Assembly (NCBI GenBank): GCA_964542535.1
Contig: CAZIUE010000017.1
Location: 12,816 to 76,815, forward strand
DNA: 64,000 nucleotides
Origin: Pseudopelobacter sp964542535
Lineage (GTDB): Bacteria; Desulfobacterota; Desulfuromonadia; Geobacterales; Pseudopelobacteraceae
Reading direction: 5' to 3'
Positions 52,016 to 61,245 of the stretch are shown here, piece by piece. Position numbers and translations under genes: made by a program. The notes beneath the pieces were generated by a model. That model was given only the letters and a program-made list of their open reading frames with translations, did no database searches and had not been told where the DNA came from. Every line of letters begins with the position of its first letter. Position 1 is the first letter of the stretch.

Positions 52016-52223
52016 GACTCGTTCTCCTTTCGTTCGTTGAGTTCAGGTTTCCCGATCTGGATGGTCTCGGGTTCGAAAACGCGCATTCGGCACCTCCTTT
52101 CAAACGGCTCAAGTCCTTGTAAATCAAGGCTCTCCGCACATTCACATACAGGCTTCGTGTGCGCCGGAAGTCAAGGCGTTCCATTGGTTTTTGCAAGAAT
52201 GTCCAAGCATTCGCAGTGAAAGG

Positions 52224-52349
52224 ATGGCATTCGTGAAAAAGGAATTGGAACTTATATTGCGGGCAATTGTGGTTGCAATCCTGGCGGCATCGTTGGCCAT
52301 GTTGTTTAAAATGGTCCCCTGGGGATTTTTTATGGCGAGGCCGTCTTAA
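52224..52349 (+). CDS. 41-aa single-span membrane peptide coupled to terminase
   Basis: ATG 52224 to TAA 52349 encodes 41 residues with a charged start (MAFVKKELE) and one hydrophobic helix (LILRAIVVAILAASLAMLF). The stop and the large-terminase ATG share a base (TAATG), so translation would be coupled. The ribosome site is weak (AGG directly against the ATG). The composition is hydrophobic and the frame ends precisely at the terminase start, which argues against chance, but expression is unproven. Confidence 0.45.
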   Translation: MAFVKKELELILRAIVVAILAASLAMLFKMVPWGFFMARPS

Positions 52350-53875
52350 TGGCCCGCATGTCCGCCAAGGAGCGCAGGCTGGCGGAGACCCTGGCGGACC
52401 CGGTCCTCTGGGGACAGGGATACCTGCGCAACCGCGACGGTGGGCAACGCATCTACTGGCCGCACCAGGCGGAAGACCTGCTCTGCCCGGACAGGAATAT
52501 CATTCACCTCGACGGGCGCGACGTGGGCAAGAGCGTCTGCATCACCACCGACGCCCTGCATTTCGCCTTCACCAACCGCGGCTGCCAAGGACTCGTCGCC
52601 GCGCCCCACCAAGGGCATCTCGACACGCTGATCGAGGAGATCGAGTTCCAGCTCGACGCCAACCCGGACCTCATGGTCAGTGTGGCTCTCAGCAAATACG
52701 GCAAGCCCAAAATTCACCGCAAACCCTACTTCCGGCTCGAATTCACCAACGGCGCGATCCTCTACTTCCGTCCCGCCGGAGCTTACGGCGACGCTTTCCG
52801 CTCGCTGCATGTGGACCGGGTCTGGGTGGACGAAGGGGCGTGGCTCACCGAGCGGGCCTGGAAAGCCCTTCGCCAGTGCCTGAAGTCGGGCGGCAGACTG
52901 CGCATCTATTCGACGCCCAACGGGCTGCGTGACACGACCTATTACCGCTTGACCGGCTCGACCCAGTTCCGGGTGTTCCGCTGGCCTTCCTGGCTGCACC
53001 CGGCGTGGACCCAGGAGCGCGAGGCCGAATTGCTGGAGTTCTACGGTGGGCGGGACAGCGCGGGCTGGCAGCACGAGGTGGCCGGCGAACACGGCAAGCC
53101 TTCCTACGGTGCGTTCAACATCGAGCACCTCAATCTCTGCCGACAGGACGTGGTCGAGTATCAGAAGGTCGTCGTCACCGGCGAGGAACTGCGCGGCTGC
53201 GCCACCGAAGAGGAATCCCACGACCGCCTGGAGATGCTGCTCAATCTCATGCCGCGGACCGGCATCTTCTGGATCGGAGGAGACTTGGGATACACCAACG
53301 ACCCGACGGAGATCGTCGTGTTCCAGGAAATCGAACTGCCCGAGCGCAGGATCGTCAAACTGGTCCTGCGGGTCCGTATGGAGCACGTGGCCTATCCGCA
53401 CATCGCCCAGACCGTCGCTCTTCTGGACCGGTATTACACAGCCGCGGGCATCGGTGTGGACAACGGCGGCAACGGAATGGCTGTCGTGCAGGAACTGCTT
53501 ACCCTGGACAAATACAAGGACCTGGCTCTTCAAGGGCGGCTGCGCGGTTACGACTTCGGGGGCATGACCACTCTGGCCGTGCGCGACGGCCACGAGGTCA
53601 GGAAGCGGACCAAGGAATTCATGACCAGCCTTATCGCCGGGGCGCTCCAGCGACGTCAGCTCGTGTTCCCCATCGAGGACCTGGAGATCGAAGACCAGTT
53701 CACCACCCACACCTACACGTTGCACGACGGGCGCATCGTCTACTCAAAGGGCAATGACCACGTCATCGACGCCGTGCGCTGCGCCATGCTGGCCCGGGAG
53801 CAGTCCACCCTCAACCAGGTGGGCGAGGAGACGGTTTCCTTGGTGCCGCTGACGACCGACCCGGTCTTTATCTGA
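52349..53875 (+). CDS. Phage terminase large subunit
   Basis: A 508-residue packaging motor. The ATPase has a variant Walker A LDGRDVGKSV (about 54-63) and Walker B RVWVDEGAW (near 157). The nuclease domain has the RNase-H-like Asp set, IGGDLGYTNDPTE (near 310) and the C-terminal DHVIDAVRCAML (near 470). It cuts and translocates phage DNA into proheads. The start ATG overlaps the stop of the small membrane peptide. The portal gene follows after a 247-bp gap. Confidence 0.93.
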   Translation: MARMSAKERRLAETLADPVLWGQGYLRNRDGGQRIYWPHQAEDLLCPDRNIIHLDGRDVGKSVCITTDALHFAFTNRGCQGLVAAPHQGHLDTLIEEIEFQLDANPDLMVSVALSKYGKPKIHRKPYFRLEFTNGAILYFRPAGAYGDAFRSLHVDRVWVDEGAWLTERAWKALRQCLKSGGRLRIYSTPNGLRDTTYYRLTGSTQFRVFRWPSWLHPAWTQEREAELLEFYGGRDSAGWQHEVAGEHGKPSYGAFNIEHLNLCRQDVVEYQKVVVTGEELRGCATEEESHDRLEMLLNLMPRTGIFWIGGDLGYTNDPTEIVVFQEIELPERRIVKLVLRVRMEHVAYPHIAQTVALLDRYYTAAGIGVDNGGNGMAVVQELLTLDKYKDLALQGRLRGYDFGGMTTLAVRDGHEVRKRTKEFMTSLIAGALQRRQLVFPIEDLEIEDQFTTHTYTLHDGRIVYSKGNDHVIDAVRCAMLAREQSTLNQVGEETVSLVPLTTDPVFI

Positions 53876-54122
53876 AGTACATGAACGAAGCCCCCGCGGT
53901 TCTTCGTGGAGGTGTTCGACTTGACGATAATGTGCAAAACCCAGGTTTTCCTCTGGGTTCACCGTGTCAAGGTCAAGTGTTGCCGACTCCCGCTGCCACT
54001 ACCGAACAGCCCGCCCACCGACGTTCCTTCCCCGCCTCCGGTAGATAACCCCAGGGGCGGGCTTTCCCCGCCACACGGCGCGAATGTCGCGCCCACAAGG
54101 GCATAAAACCGAGAGGACTCCG
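53876..54122. other. Gap between terminase and portal genes
   Basis: 247 bp with a hairpin AACCCAG/CTGGGTT (53938-53959) that lacks a U-tract, and bipartite element copy 5. No gene was seen. The portal transcript probably starts here. Confidence 0.5.
54017..54049 (+). promoter_or_regulatory. Bipartite promoter-like element, copy 5
   Basis: ACCGAC at 54017-54022, 13 bases, then CTCCGGTAGATAAC at 54036-54049, the most divergent second block but with identical spacing. It lies 73 bp before the portal gene. Confidence 0.65.
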
Positions 54123-55727
54123 GTGGAAACGCAAAGCAACCCGAAACCCGACAGCCCGGCATCCGGATCGGGCGCTGAGCCGTCGCAGTTGCAGACGGAC
54201 GGTTTGGTACTCGTTCCTCTGGCAGCGGCCGCGGCGTTGGACCCGTCCGTGTTCAGCAAGATTAACGCCTCCGAAGCGATCCCGGCCTCCTGGGAGGATC
54301 GGGCGCGCAAGGCCTGGGAGTATTACCTCGAAGAGCCGCTGGTGAAAAACTGCGTCAACTCCTGGCGCACCTTCGCCGTGGGCGAAGAGATCAAGATCGC
54401 GGGCGATGACGAGAAGGTGAAGTGGGATGCCGTGGATGTCGCCGACCGCCTGGGCGTCTCCGAGTTCGTCAAGGACATGATTCTCCAGCTCCTGGTCAAG
54501 GGCGACGCCGTCGGATTCAAACGCTACACCAAGGACGGCAAGGACCTGGAGGAACTGGTCTGCGTCAACCCGGTTTCGGTCAAGGTCAAGTACGCTCAAG
54601 GGCGGCTCGTCGAAGCCCGGCAGACGCCGGAAGACAATCCCGCCGCGGACGAGGGGCTGGACCTACCGGTGGAGCAGGTGCTCCACCTCAAGTGGGACGC
54701 GCCGGCCTTCTCGCCACGGGGCAACTCGCTCGTCCTTCCCGCGTTCCAGTCCATCGAACTCCTCCGCGATTACCGCCGGGCCGAACAGGCCATCGCCAAG
54801 CGCTGGGCCACGCCTTTCAGGCTTCTCAAAGTCGGAGGCGCGTTCGGCCAGAAGATGGTCATGCCCGACCAGAAGATGCTCGAACAGGTCCGGGACATGG
54901 TCAACAAGATGGACCTCAAGAGCGGCTTGGTCGTCCCCTTCTACGTCACGGTCGAGACCCATGGCACCGAGGGGCAGGTCCTCAACGTCGAGGACAAGGT
55001 CAAGGAAGTGAAGGAGGACATCGTCGTGGCGCTTGGCCTCTCGCGGTCGCTGGTGACCGGGGACGGCCCTAACTTCGCCACGGCCTCGGTGAGCCTCCAG
55101 AAGATGCTGGTGATGATCCGGGAGATCAAGCAGGCCGCCCGGATCATCCTGAACTGGATATTCAACGACTGGTTGGAGCTCAAAGGCTGGGAAGACAAGA
55201 CGCTCCAGTTCCTGTTCAACGACCTCGATCCCTCGGACGCGGTCGATTTCAAGCGCCTGCTCATCGAGCTCTACGACCGCAAGCTCATCAGCCGTTCGAG
55301 CCTGCAACTGAAGATGGACCTCGACCCTGACATCGAGGCCGCCAACCGGGAGACCGAGAAGCGCTCGGTGGACATGCTCGACGAAAAGCAGATCAAGCCC
55401 ATCGTCGATATGGTGACGGCCGGGATCATGGGCATCGAGACGGCGCAGGAGATGCTCGGCCTCGACCCGGCGAAGAACCCGGCTGGGAGCCGCGCCGAAG
55501 CATCGTGGGCCGGACCGTTCGCCCGCGCGAGCGTCGCCGCCGTCTGTGATGACTGTGCGCATTTCGACGGCGATCTCAACCACTGCCGGGTCCAACGAAA
55601 CGAAACCACCTTCGATACCCCGGTCTGCCGTTTCTTCGACCCGAAGACCGCTGCGATGGAACGAGGCTCCGACCGGGAAAAGGAACCGACGTCCCGGCAG
55701 CCGGCGTGCCGGGAGTGCGCGGGATGA
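54123..55727 (+). CDS. Phage portal protein
   Basis: A 534-residue portal candidate. Recognisable parts are the early WEYYLEEPLVKNCVNSWRTF, ILQLLVKGDAVGFKRYTKDG, a central VLHLKWDAPAFSPRGNSL and the helical stem-like SLQKMLVMIREIKQAARIIL. It ends with a Cys-rich tail (CDDCAHF, then HCRVQ, CRFF, CRECAG) that may bind zinc and is unusual for portals. The GTG at 54123 follows GAGAGGA; an earlier ATG at 54084 would overlap no site. The stop overlaps the next start (ATGA). It forms the DNA channel of the capsid. Confidence 0.85.
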   Translation: METQSNPKPDSPASGSGAEPSQLQTDGLVLVPLAAAAALDPSVFSKINASEAIPASWEDRARKAWEYYLEEPLVKNCVNSWRTFAVGEEIKIAGDDEKVKWDAVDVADRLGVSEFVKDMILQLLVKGDAVGFKRYTKDGKDLEELVCVNPVSVKVKYAQGRLVEARQTPEDNPAADEGLDLPVEQVLHLKWDAPAFSPRGNSLVLPAFQSIELLRDYRRAEQAIAKRWATPFRLLKVGGAFGQKMVMPDQKMLEQVRDMVNKMDLKSGLVVPFYVTVETHGTEGQVLNVEDKVKEVKEDIVVALGLSRSLVTGDGPNFATASVSLQKMLVMIREIKQAARIILNWIFNDWLELKGWEDKTLQFLFNDLDPSDAVDFKRLLIELYDRKLISRSSLQLKMDLDPDIEAANRETEKRSVDMLDEKQIKPIVDMVTAGIMGIETAQEMLGLDPAKNPAGSRAEASWAGPFARASVAAVCDDCAHFDGDLNHCRVQRNETTFDTPVCRFFDPKTAAMERGSDREKEPTSRQPACRECAG

Positions 55728-58700
55728 TCGGTGCGCTCGCGGCCAAACAGCCTCTTTCTCAAGCCGAAGCCATTCGTCTGGCCACGGAGAAGAGCGTCCG
55801 CGGCCGCAATCTCTATACGGAGCAAACGGTCGCCGAACTGACCGCGATGCTTGCCGCCGCCGAAGAGGAGGTGCGCCGCGCCATCCTCCGCTACAAGAGC
55901 CTCGGCTCCCTCCCTGACAACAAGCTCGCCGCCCTCGAAGGCCTCAAGAAACTGCAAACCGACATCCAGGAGACCACGAGCCGCCTGCACCGTGAGCAGA
56001 CGCTGCTTTTCCGGCAGACGGCTAAAACATCCTTCCGCCAGGGCGTCTACCGAGGCATCGACGAATTCGCCGCGGCCCAGCTTCCCTTCTACCGTGACTT
56101 GACCCCGGAAGGTATCGACAAGCTCGCCACCCGAGTGTTCACCCTGGTGGACACGGATGCCCTCGATTTCATGACCAATTACAACCTGGTCTTGGCCGGC
56201 GACGTCCACCGCGAGCTGGCCGACGGCATCAAACGCGTCGTGATGGGCGGCATCGCCACCGGTAAGGGCGTCGAGGACATCGTCCGCGACCTCGGGCGCG
56301 TGGTGAAAGACCCGGAATCCTTCCGTTATGCCGGTTCCAAGGTGTTCACCAAGGCCCAGTACCGCATGGAGGTGATCGCCCGCACGGAGGTCCTGCGCGC
56401 CCATAACCAGGGGCGACTCAAGTTCCACGACCAGGTCGGAGTCCGGAAGCTCGAATGGATGACCATGGAGGACGAGCGGGTTTGCCCGGTCTGCGGACCG
56501 CTGGACGGCAAGGTGTTCGACACGAACCGCTTTCCCCAGCAACCGGCCCATCCCAACTGCCGCTGCACGAGCGTGGTCGCGTGGCCCCTGGTGATCTGCG
56601 GAGGAGAGCTGGGGGCGAAAGCGGCGGCTGAACCCGCCGCGTGCATCATCCCGCCCCAGACCATCGAAGAGCAGGCGAAGACCAAGGCGGCGGAAGACGC
56701 GAAGCTCAAGGCAGCCTTCGAGGGCGGACAGATCGCCGACCTGAACACTTTGAGCGTGAAGCAACTCCAGACCCTGGCCAAGCAGAACGGCGTCTCCATC
56801 GCCAGGACCAAGGCCGACTTCATCAAGCTGCTCGATGCGGCCGAGCCCGGCGTGGACCACTCCACTCTCGCGGGAGCCACGCTCGACGCCAAGCTCAAAC
56901 AACACAAGATCGGCCTGCTCCGCACCAAGGACGACCTGGTTCAGCTTCTCGCCCAGAAGCAGGCATCTCTCAAACAGGCGCAGCAACTCGCCGAGCAGCT
57001 CAAGAAAATCCAACCGACCGGAGGGCTGCACGACCTTACCGTGGTCGAGCTGCAGGAGATGGCCAAGGCCAAGGGCATCTCGCTGAACATGACTAAGCAG
57101 GACGTCATCGACGTTCTCGATGAGTTGGAGCCTGGAGCGGATCATGCGGGGCTCAAGGGCGGGTCCCTGATCGACGCCAAGAAAAAGCACCACATCGGCC
57201 CGCTCAAGAACAAGCAGCAGCTCGTCAAGGCGCTGGAAAAGGCTGCCGGTGAGGAGATGGCGGAAAAGGCCAAGAAGGAAGCCCTCGAAGCAGCCGAGAA
57301 GGCCGCAATCAACAAGGCGAAGCAGGCGGTTGAACAGACCGCGGCGAAAGTGGTCGTGCCGGAGTCCCCCGCAGGATACGCCGACTTTCTTTCGGCGGTG
57401 AAAGATGCGGAATCGGCGCTCGCGGCCGCACCAGGCCTGCCAAAGGAGACGCTTGAGGGCCACGCCAAAGAACTCGCTTTCAAGAAGAAACTTTTCCAGG
57501 ACCAAGTCGCGTCCATGAAGGTCGGCGACCTCAAGACCCTGGCCAAGGACACCAAGGTCAAGCATTGGCAGTGGGCGAACAAGGATGAACTGGTCTCGTT
57601 GTTCACGGAGACCGATCCCGCCAAGATCGAGGCCGCCAAGGCCGGCATCGAAACGAAGCACGCAGCCTGGCTGGAAAAGCACGGCGGCAAAAAGAAAGTC
57701 GCCGCGCCTGAACCTGCGAAACCCGCGCCGACTCCGAAACCGACGCAGCCGTCCCCGCCGGTTTTCACTAAGAAAGGCGCTCAGTTCGAGGAGACGGACG
57801 CGGCGTGGATCGCCAAGGGCAAGCCGGGGAACTTCAAGCCCGCGGGCAAGGCCCAGGTCGGCGGCGCGCACAGCAAGGAGTTCTGGACCGATGAAGCGGG
57901 AGACCGCTGGCTCTTCAAGCCGGTTGAACGGGCCGGTGACGAGTTCATCGCCTATGGAGAAGAAGCCGCCTACAAGATCGGACGCCTCATCGATCCGGAC
58001 GCCGTCGAGGTCCGCACCATCCGCCTGAATGGACGCCTCGGCTCTATCCAGAAGTGGCGGACCGACCTCAAGGATCGCTTCGACTTCGCCGGATTGGACC
58101 TCGCAGACCTCACCACCCTCGACATCGAGCAGATTCAGCGGGAGCACGTCGTCGACTGGCTGATTTCCAATCACGACGGCCATGCCAAGCAATTCCTGCG
58201 GGGTCGTGACGGGAAGGTCTACGGCATCGACAAGGGGCAGATCTTCAAATACCTGGGTGAGGACCGCCTGGCCGTCGACTATCACCCCAACGCCAAGTAC
58301 GGCGAACAAGAGCCTTTTTACAATACCGTTTTCCGCACCGCCAAGGAAGGCAAGGTCAAGATCGATCCCGCGGCGACCCTGCGCTACATCCGCGAAGTGG
58401 AGAAGGTCGCTGATGAGGATTATCTGGCTGTTCTGCGTCCCTATGCCGAAGGACGATTCGGAGGGGACGAGTCCCGGAAGCAGGCTTTCTACGACACCGC
58501 CCTGGCGCGGAAGCGGAACCTTCGGCGCGATTTCGAAGGTTTCTATGCGGATGTGTTGGGCCGTCGGGACTTCCGTTTCGAGGATGTGTTGGATGCGCTG
58601 CCGAAGACACGTCTGGGTCCGACCGAAGAGGCGCTTCTTGAGGAGGTCCGTTCGCTCGGTTGGCAGGGGAAGGTCCTGCCCTTCGATGAGGACGACATCG

Positions 58701-60289
58701 AGGACCAGAACGCCCTAATCTTTGTCGAGACATTGAAGGGAAAGCAGCGGACCGTGGTCAAGATGAAGGTTCGACCCGAAGCGGAGGGAAAGCTCCTGGA
58801 CGCGCTGCGCAAGGCCGGTGTCGACACCACCGCCGTCCGGGTGGGTGAGGCGCTGCCGCAGGACGTTTTCGCGCAGGACATATTGTCCGCGGTGAAAACG
58901 GTCAACCACCATGCCACGGACCAACAGTACAACCAGGGGACACTCAAGAAGGCTACAGACCACCTGAAGGCGCTGAGACGTCTGGCTGACTCGACCGACC
59001 CGGACGAACGGGCCATGGCCCGAAGCTACATCGACTGGATCGAGAAGGTCCAGGAAGCCGCCCGTGAACACAAACCGGTCGCCGGACGGTTCGATGCGTA
59101 TCTCAAGAAACACGCCGCGATGGAAAAGAAACCCAAGGAGGCTCCCTTCACCGTGCGCCGGACGAAGGTGCTTCAGGCCAAACGGGAGATCAAAAACGGC
59201 GAACTCGTTGTCGTGAACGAGGCGGCGGACAATTCCGCGCTCTTTCGCGGCCGCGGCATGAAGGCCGGCGAGCAATACGAAATCGACTTCGGCGACGGCA
59301 CGCGCGCAGTCTACCGCCCGTGGTCGGACAAGAACCTCTATGCCCAGCAGGGCGAGTTCGAGCTGGTCCTTCCGGACAGACCTGACGCCAAGAGCCTCGA
59401 GCGGGCCATGGAACGTATGGAATCGCTGGGCATCAAAGCGGGTGCGGCAACGCCGCAGGACGCCGAACTTCTCTATCTACACAAGCAAGCATACCTCGCC
59501 AAGGTGGACCGCGAGCCGGACTACAAGCGGCTGGTCGAGGAGCTGGACCGCCGGGCTGCGGGCAAGGAGGAACGGGTCCGGGAGATACGCGGCTTCTGGG
59601 AAAAACGGCTCGGAGTGAAAGATATCACCCGCATGCCGGGCTACGACCCAATGGGCGAATACCAGGCTGCCTTCAAGGACCCCGCCAAGCGCGCCGGTTA
59701 CAGGCATCAATACCGCTTTGACATTTCCGACGCGGACATCGAGAAGCAGATGAAGGGATACGGCCTTCACCACCGTTTGACCAACGGCGAAGACGTGGCG
59801 TCGTTCATCGACGCGGCGCTGGGAAACAACGGAGCCATGGTAAGCACGGTCGAGAAGCTGCGCGCCGGTGTGCCGGTAGGCGGGATGTCGCCGGAAGCGG
59901 ACATGGACACCGGCGGCGCGAGCTATTTCTTCACCCGGATCAAGAAGCTCCCGACGGCCGGAGGATCGTCCGACACGGGGCTCTACTTCAAGAAGCGAAT
60001 GCTCCGGCGCATGGACGCCATCAGCTACGACCACGACGCCTTCGGACGAGTGAGGGACGAATACGTCTCGAACCACCGGGGGAGCACGCCAGAGGAGTGG
60101 AAACAGTTCGCCCGACGAGGCGGCAACGAGACGATCTTCAAGTACTCGGTGACCCTGCTGGACAACATCGACGTGATCGTGGTCGGAAGCGAGCGGGAAA
60201 AACAACGACTGATAGAGGTCTTCCACAACCGCAAAATCATGAAGCTGCCCGACGGCCGCAAGGTCGAGGACATCGTGCTGGTGAGGTGA
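55724..60289 (+). CDS. Giant polyvalent head-morphogenesis protein (Mu F-like plus kinase-like domains)
   Basis: A 1521-residue multidomain protein. About 80-290 is a Mu gpF-like minor head domain with the signature DERVCPVCGPLDGKVF and HPNCRCTSV. Three HeH/SAP-like helical repeats follow (about 343, 445 and 598; LSVKQLQTLAKQNG, LTVVELQEMAKAKG, MKVGDLKTLAKDTK), each with a GPLKNK/GLLRTK tail. About 683-945 looks like a HipA/phosphotransferase-type kinase: RWLFKPVE, HVVDWLISNHDGHAKQF, VYGIDKGQIF. The last 500 residues are unknown and end NETIFKYSVTLLDNIDVIVV. It may be injected into the host with the DNA. ATG 55724 overlaps the portal stop. Confidence 0.8.
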   Translation: MIGALAAKQPLSQAEAIRLATEKSVRGRNLYTEQTVAELTAMLAAAEEEVRRAILRYKSLGSLPDNKLAALEGLKKLQTDIQETTSRLHREQTLLFRQTAKTSFRQGVYRGIDEFAAAQLPFYRDLTPEGIDKLATRVFTLVDTDALDFMTNYNLVLAGDVHRELADGIKRVVMGGIATGKGVEDIVRDLGRVVKDPESFRYAGSKVFTKAQYRMEVIARTEVLRAHNQGRLKFHDQVGVRKLEWMTMEDERVCPVCGPLDGKVFDTNRFPQQPAHPNCRCTSVVAWPLVICGGELGAKAAAEPAACIIPPQTIEEQAKTKAAEDAKLKAAFEGGQIADLNTLSVKQLQTLAKQNGVSIARTKADFIKLLDAAEPGVDHSTLAGATLDAKLKQHKIGLLRTKDDLVQLLAQKQASLKQAQQLAEQLKKIQPTGGLHDLTVVELQEMAKAKGISLNMTKQDVIDVLDELEPGADHAGLKGGSLIDAKKKHHIGPLKNKQQLVKALEKAAGEEMAEKAKKEALEAAEKAAINKAKQAVEQTAAKVVVPESPAGYADFLSAVKDAESALAAAPGLPKETLEGHAKELAFKKKLFQDQVASMKVGDLKTLAKDTKVKHWQWANKDELVSLFTETDPAKIEAAKAGIETKHAAWLEKHGGKKKVAAPEPAKPAPTPKPTQPSPPVFTKKGAQFEETDAAWIAKGKPGNFKPAGKAQVGGAHSKEFWTDEAGDRWLFKPVERAGDEFIAYGEEAAYKIGRLIDPDAVEVRTIRLNGRLGSIQKWRTDLKDRFDFAGLDLADLTTLDIEQIQREHVVDWLISNHDGHAKQFLRGRDGKVYGIDKGQIFKYLGEDRLAVDYHPNAKYGEQEPFYNTVFRTAKEGKVKIDPAATLRYIREVEKVADEDYLAVLRPYAEGRFGGDESRKQAFYDTALARKRNLRRDFEGFYADVLGRRDFRFEDVLDALPKTRLGPTEEALLEEVRSLGWQGKVLPFDEDDIEDQNALIFVETLKGKQRTVVKMKVRPEAEGKLLDALRKAGVDTTAVRVGEALPQDVFAQDILSAVKTVNHHATDQQYNQGTLKKATDHLKALRRLADSTDPDERAMARSYIDWIEKVQEAAREHKPVAGRFDAYLKKHAAMEKKPKEAPFTVRRTKVLQAKREIKNGELVVVNEAADNSALFRGRGMKAGEQYEIDFGDGTRAVYRPWSDKNLYAQQGEFELVLPDRPDAKSLERAMERMESLGIKAGAATPQDAELLYLHKQAYLAKVDREPDYKRLVEELDRRAAGKEERVREIRGFWEKRLGVKDITRMPGYDPMGEYQAAFKDPAKRAGYRHQYRFDISDADIEKQMKGYGLHHRLTNGEDVASFIDAALGNNGAMVSTVEKLRAGVPVGGMSPEADMDTGGASYFFTRIKKLPTAGGSSDTGLYFKKRMLRRMDAISYDHDAFGRVRDEYVSNHRGSTPEEWKQFARRGGNETIFKYSVTLLDNIDVIVVGSEREKQRLIEVFHNRKIMKLPDGRKVEDIVLVR

Positions 60290-60291
60290 GC

Positions 60292-60762
60292 ATGAAAGAG
60301 TTCATCGAAAAAGAAAAAGCCCGTCTGCAGGCGCTCTTCGAGCCGTTCAACACCAGAGGCTCCTGGATGACGCTGGCGGAGAAAGGCCGGACGCCGGTCC
60401 GGGTCGGCATCGTGGACGGCTTCACCGTGACCCGCGTGGCCCCGCAATTCGACGCCGGCGGGAATGTGACGCGTGTCGATTTCTGGCTTCTCATCCGGCT
60501 CTCCGGATACGACGAGGGCTTCCAGCACGCCCACACCATCAAGGTCGTCTCCTGGTCGCAGGACGACACCTACCTGCTCGATCTGCTCGATGATCGGGAT
60601 CGCAGGTTCCACATCGAGCTCATCTTCCCTGACCAGGAACCCAACCAGGCGGCGGACTGGAAGCACTGGCGAGACTATAAGGCCGGAAACCAGGACCGAT
60701 TCGAACGGATCGACGCGGAGCTTCTGAACGAGCACACCCGCATTGCGGAGGAATGGGAATGA
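60292..60762 (+). CDS. Hypothetical phage protein (156 aa)
   Basis: Not recognised. ATG 60292 lies two bases after the stop of the polyvalent protein gene; GAGGTGAG is the ribosome site. A soluble alpha/beta protein with a strand-rich middle (IVDGFTVTRVAPQF, VDFWLLIRLSGYDEG) and a charged helical end. The stop overlaps the next start (ATGA). Being in the head gene order, it may be a head-completion or accessory protein, but nothing specific supports this. Confidence 0.7.
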   Translation: MKEFIEKEKARLQALFEPFNTRGSWMTLAEKGRTPVRVGIVDGFTVTRVAPQFDAGGNVTRVDFWLLIRLSGYDEGFQHAHTIKVVSWSQDDTYLLDLLDDRDRRFHIELIFPDQEPNQAADWKHWRDYKAGNQDRFERIDAELLNEHTRIAEEWE

Positions 60763-61103
60763 AGCTCAGGTATATGATCGAATACGTGCTCCGCGACCAG
60801 ATCCGTAACCCGCGCTACGAACCCATTGGCGTCTGGGTCCAGGGCCCGGGACCGGGTTTGGATCTGGTGATCGAGTTCCTGCCAGGGAATTCCGACGCCG
60901 AGGAAGATGCTCAGTGGGTGGTCAACCGGCTGGTGGAACAAGGTGTTCGCAGCCTGCCCGACGATTTTCTGGCTCACCACCAGGGCACCCTTTCCCAATA
61001 CCGCGGCATGCGCGGTCCCTTTATCCAAACCGACGAATACCCGTCCACCGAATCTTGCGCCCGGTCAGTTATCGACCGGATCAAGTCGGGCCGCATCTCC
61101 TGA
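60759..61103 (+). CDS. Hypothetical phage protein (114 aa)
   Basis: Not recognised. ATG 60759 overlaps the previous stop; an ATG two codons earlier (60753) is also possible. It is a small soluble protein (IEYVLRDQIRNPRYEPIGVW, DLVIEFLPGNSDAEEDAQWV). Translationally coupled to the 156-aa gene, so the two likely work together. Bipartite element copy 6 begins 8 bp after its stop. Confidence 0.7.
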   Translation: MKLRYMIEYVLRDQIRNPRYEPIGVWVQGPGPGLDLVIEFLPGNSDAEEDAQWVVNRLVEQGVRSLPDDFLAHHQGTLSQYRGMRGPFIQTDEYPSTESCARSVIDRIKSGRIS

Positions 61104-61110
61104 TTCCCCC

Positions 61111-61143
61111 TCCGACACTTTTCAACGGTCTCCGGTAGGTATC
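61111..61143 (+). promoter_or_regulatory. Bipartite promoter-like element, copy 6
   Basis: TCCGAC at 61111-61116, 13 bases, then CTCCGGTAGGTATC at 61130-61143. It lies 102 bp before the tandem methylase gene. Confidence 0.75.
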
Positions 61144-61245
61144 CAAGCGACAGGGCTCTCGGCCTGAGTTCGGGGTTCGTCCCGGGCACGGGCCGACCGC
61201 TCACCGGCATCAACCGGATTTGTCGCGACATGACCGGAGAACCGA

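Noticed and set aside
55271..58309. 1012-residue open frame on the minus strand opposite the portal and polyvalent genes
   Set aside because: Low-complexity Leu/Gly/Arg/Asp composition typical of the antisense frame of GC-rich codons; no ribosome site and it conflicts with two well-supported phage genes.
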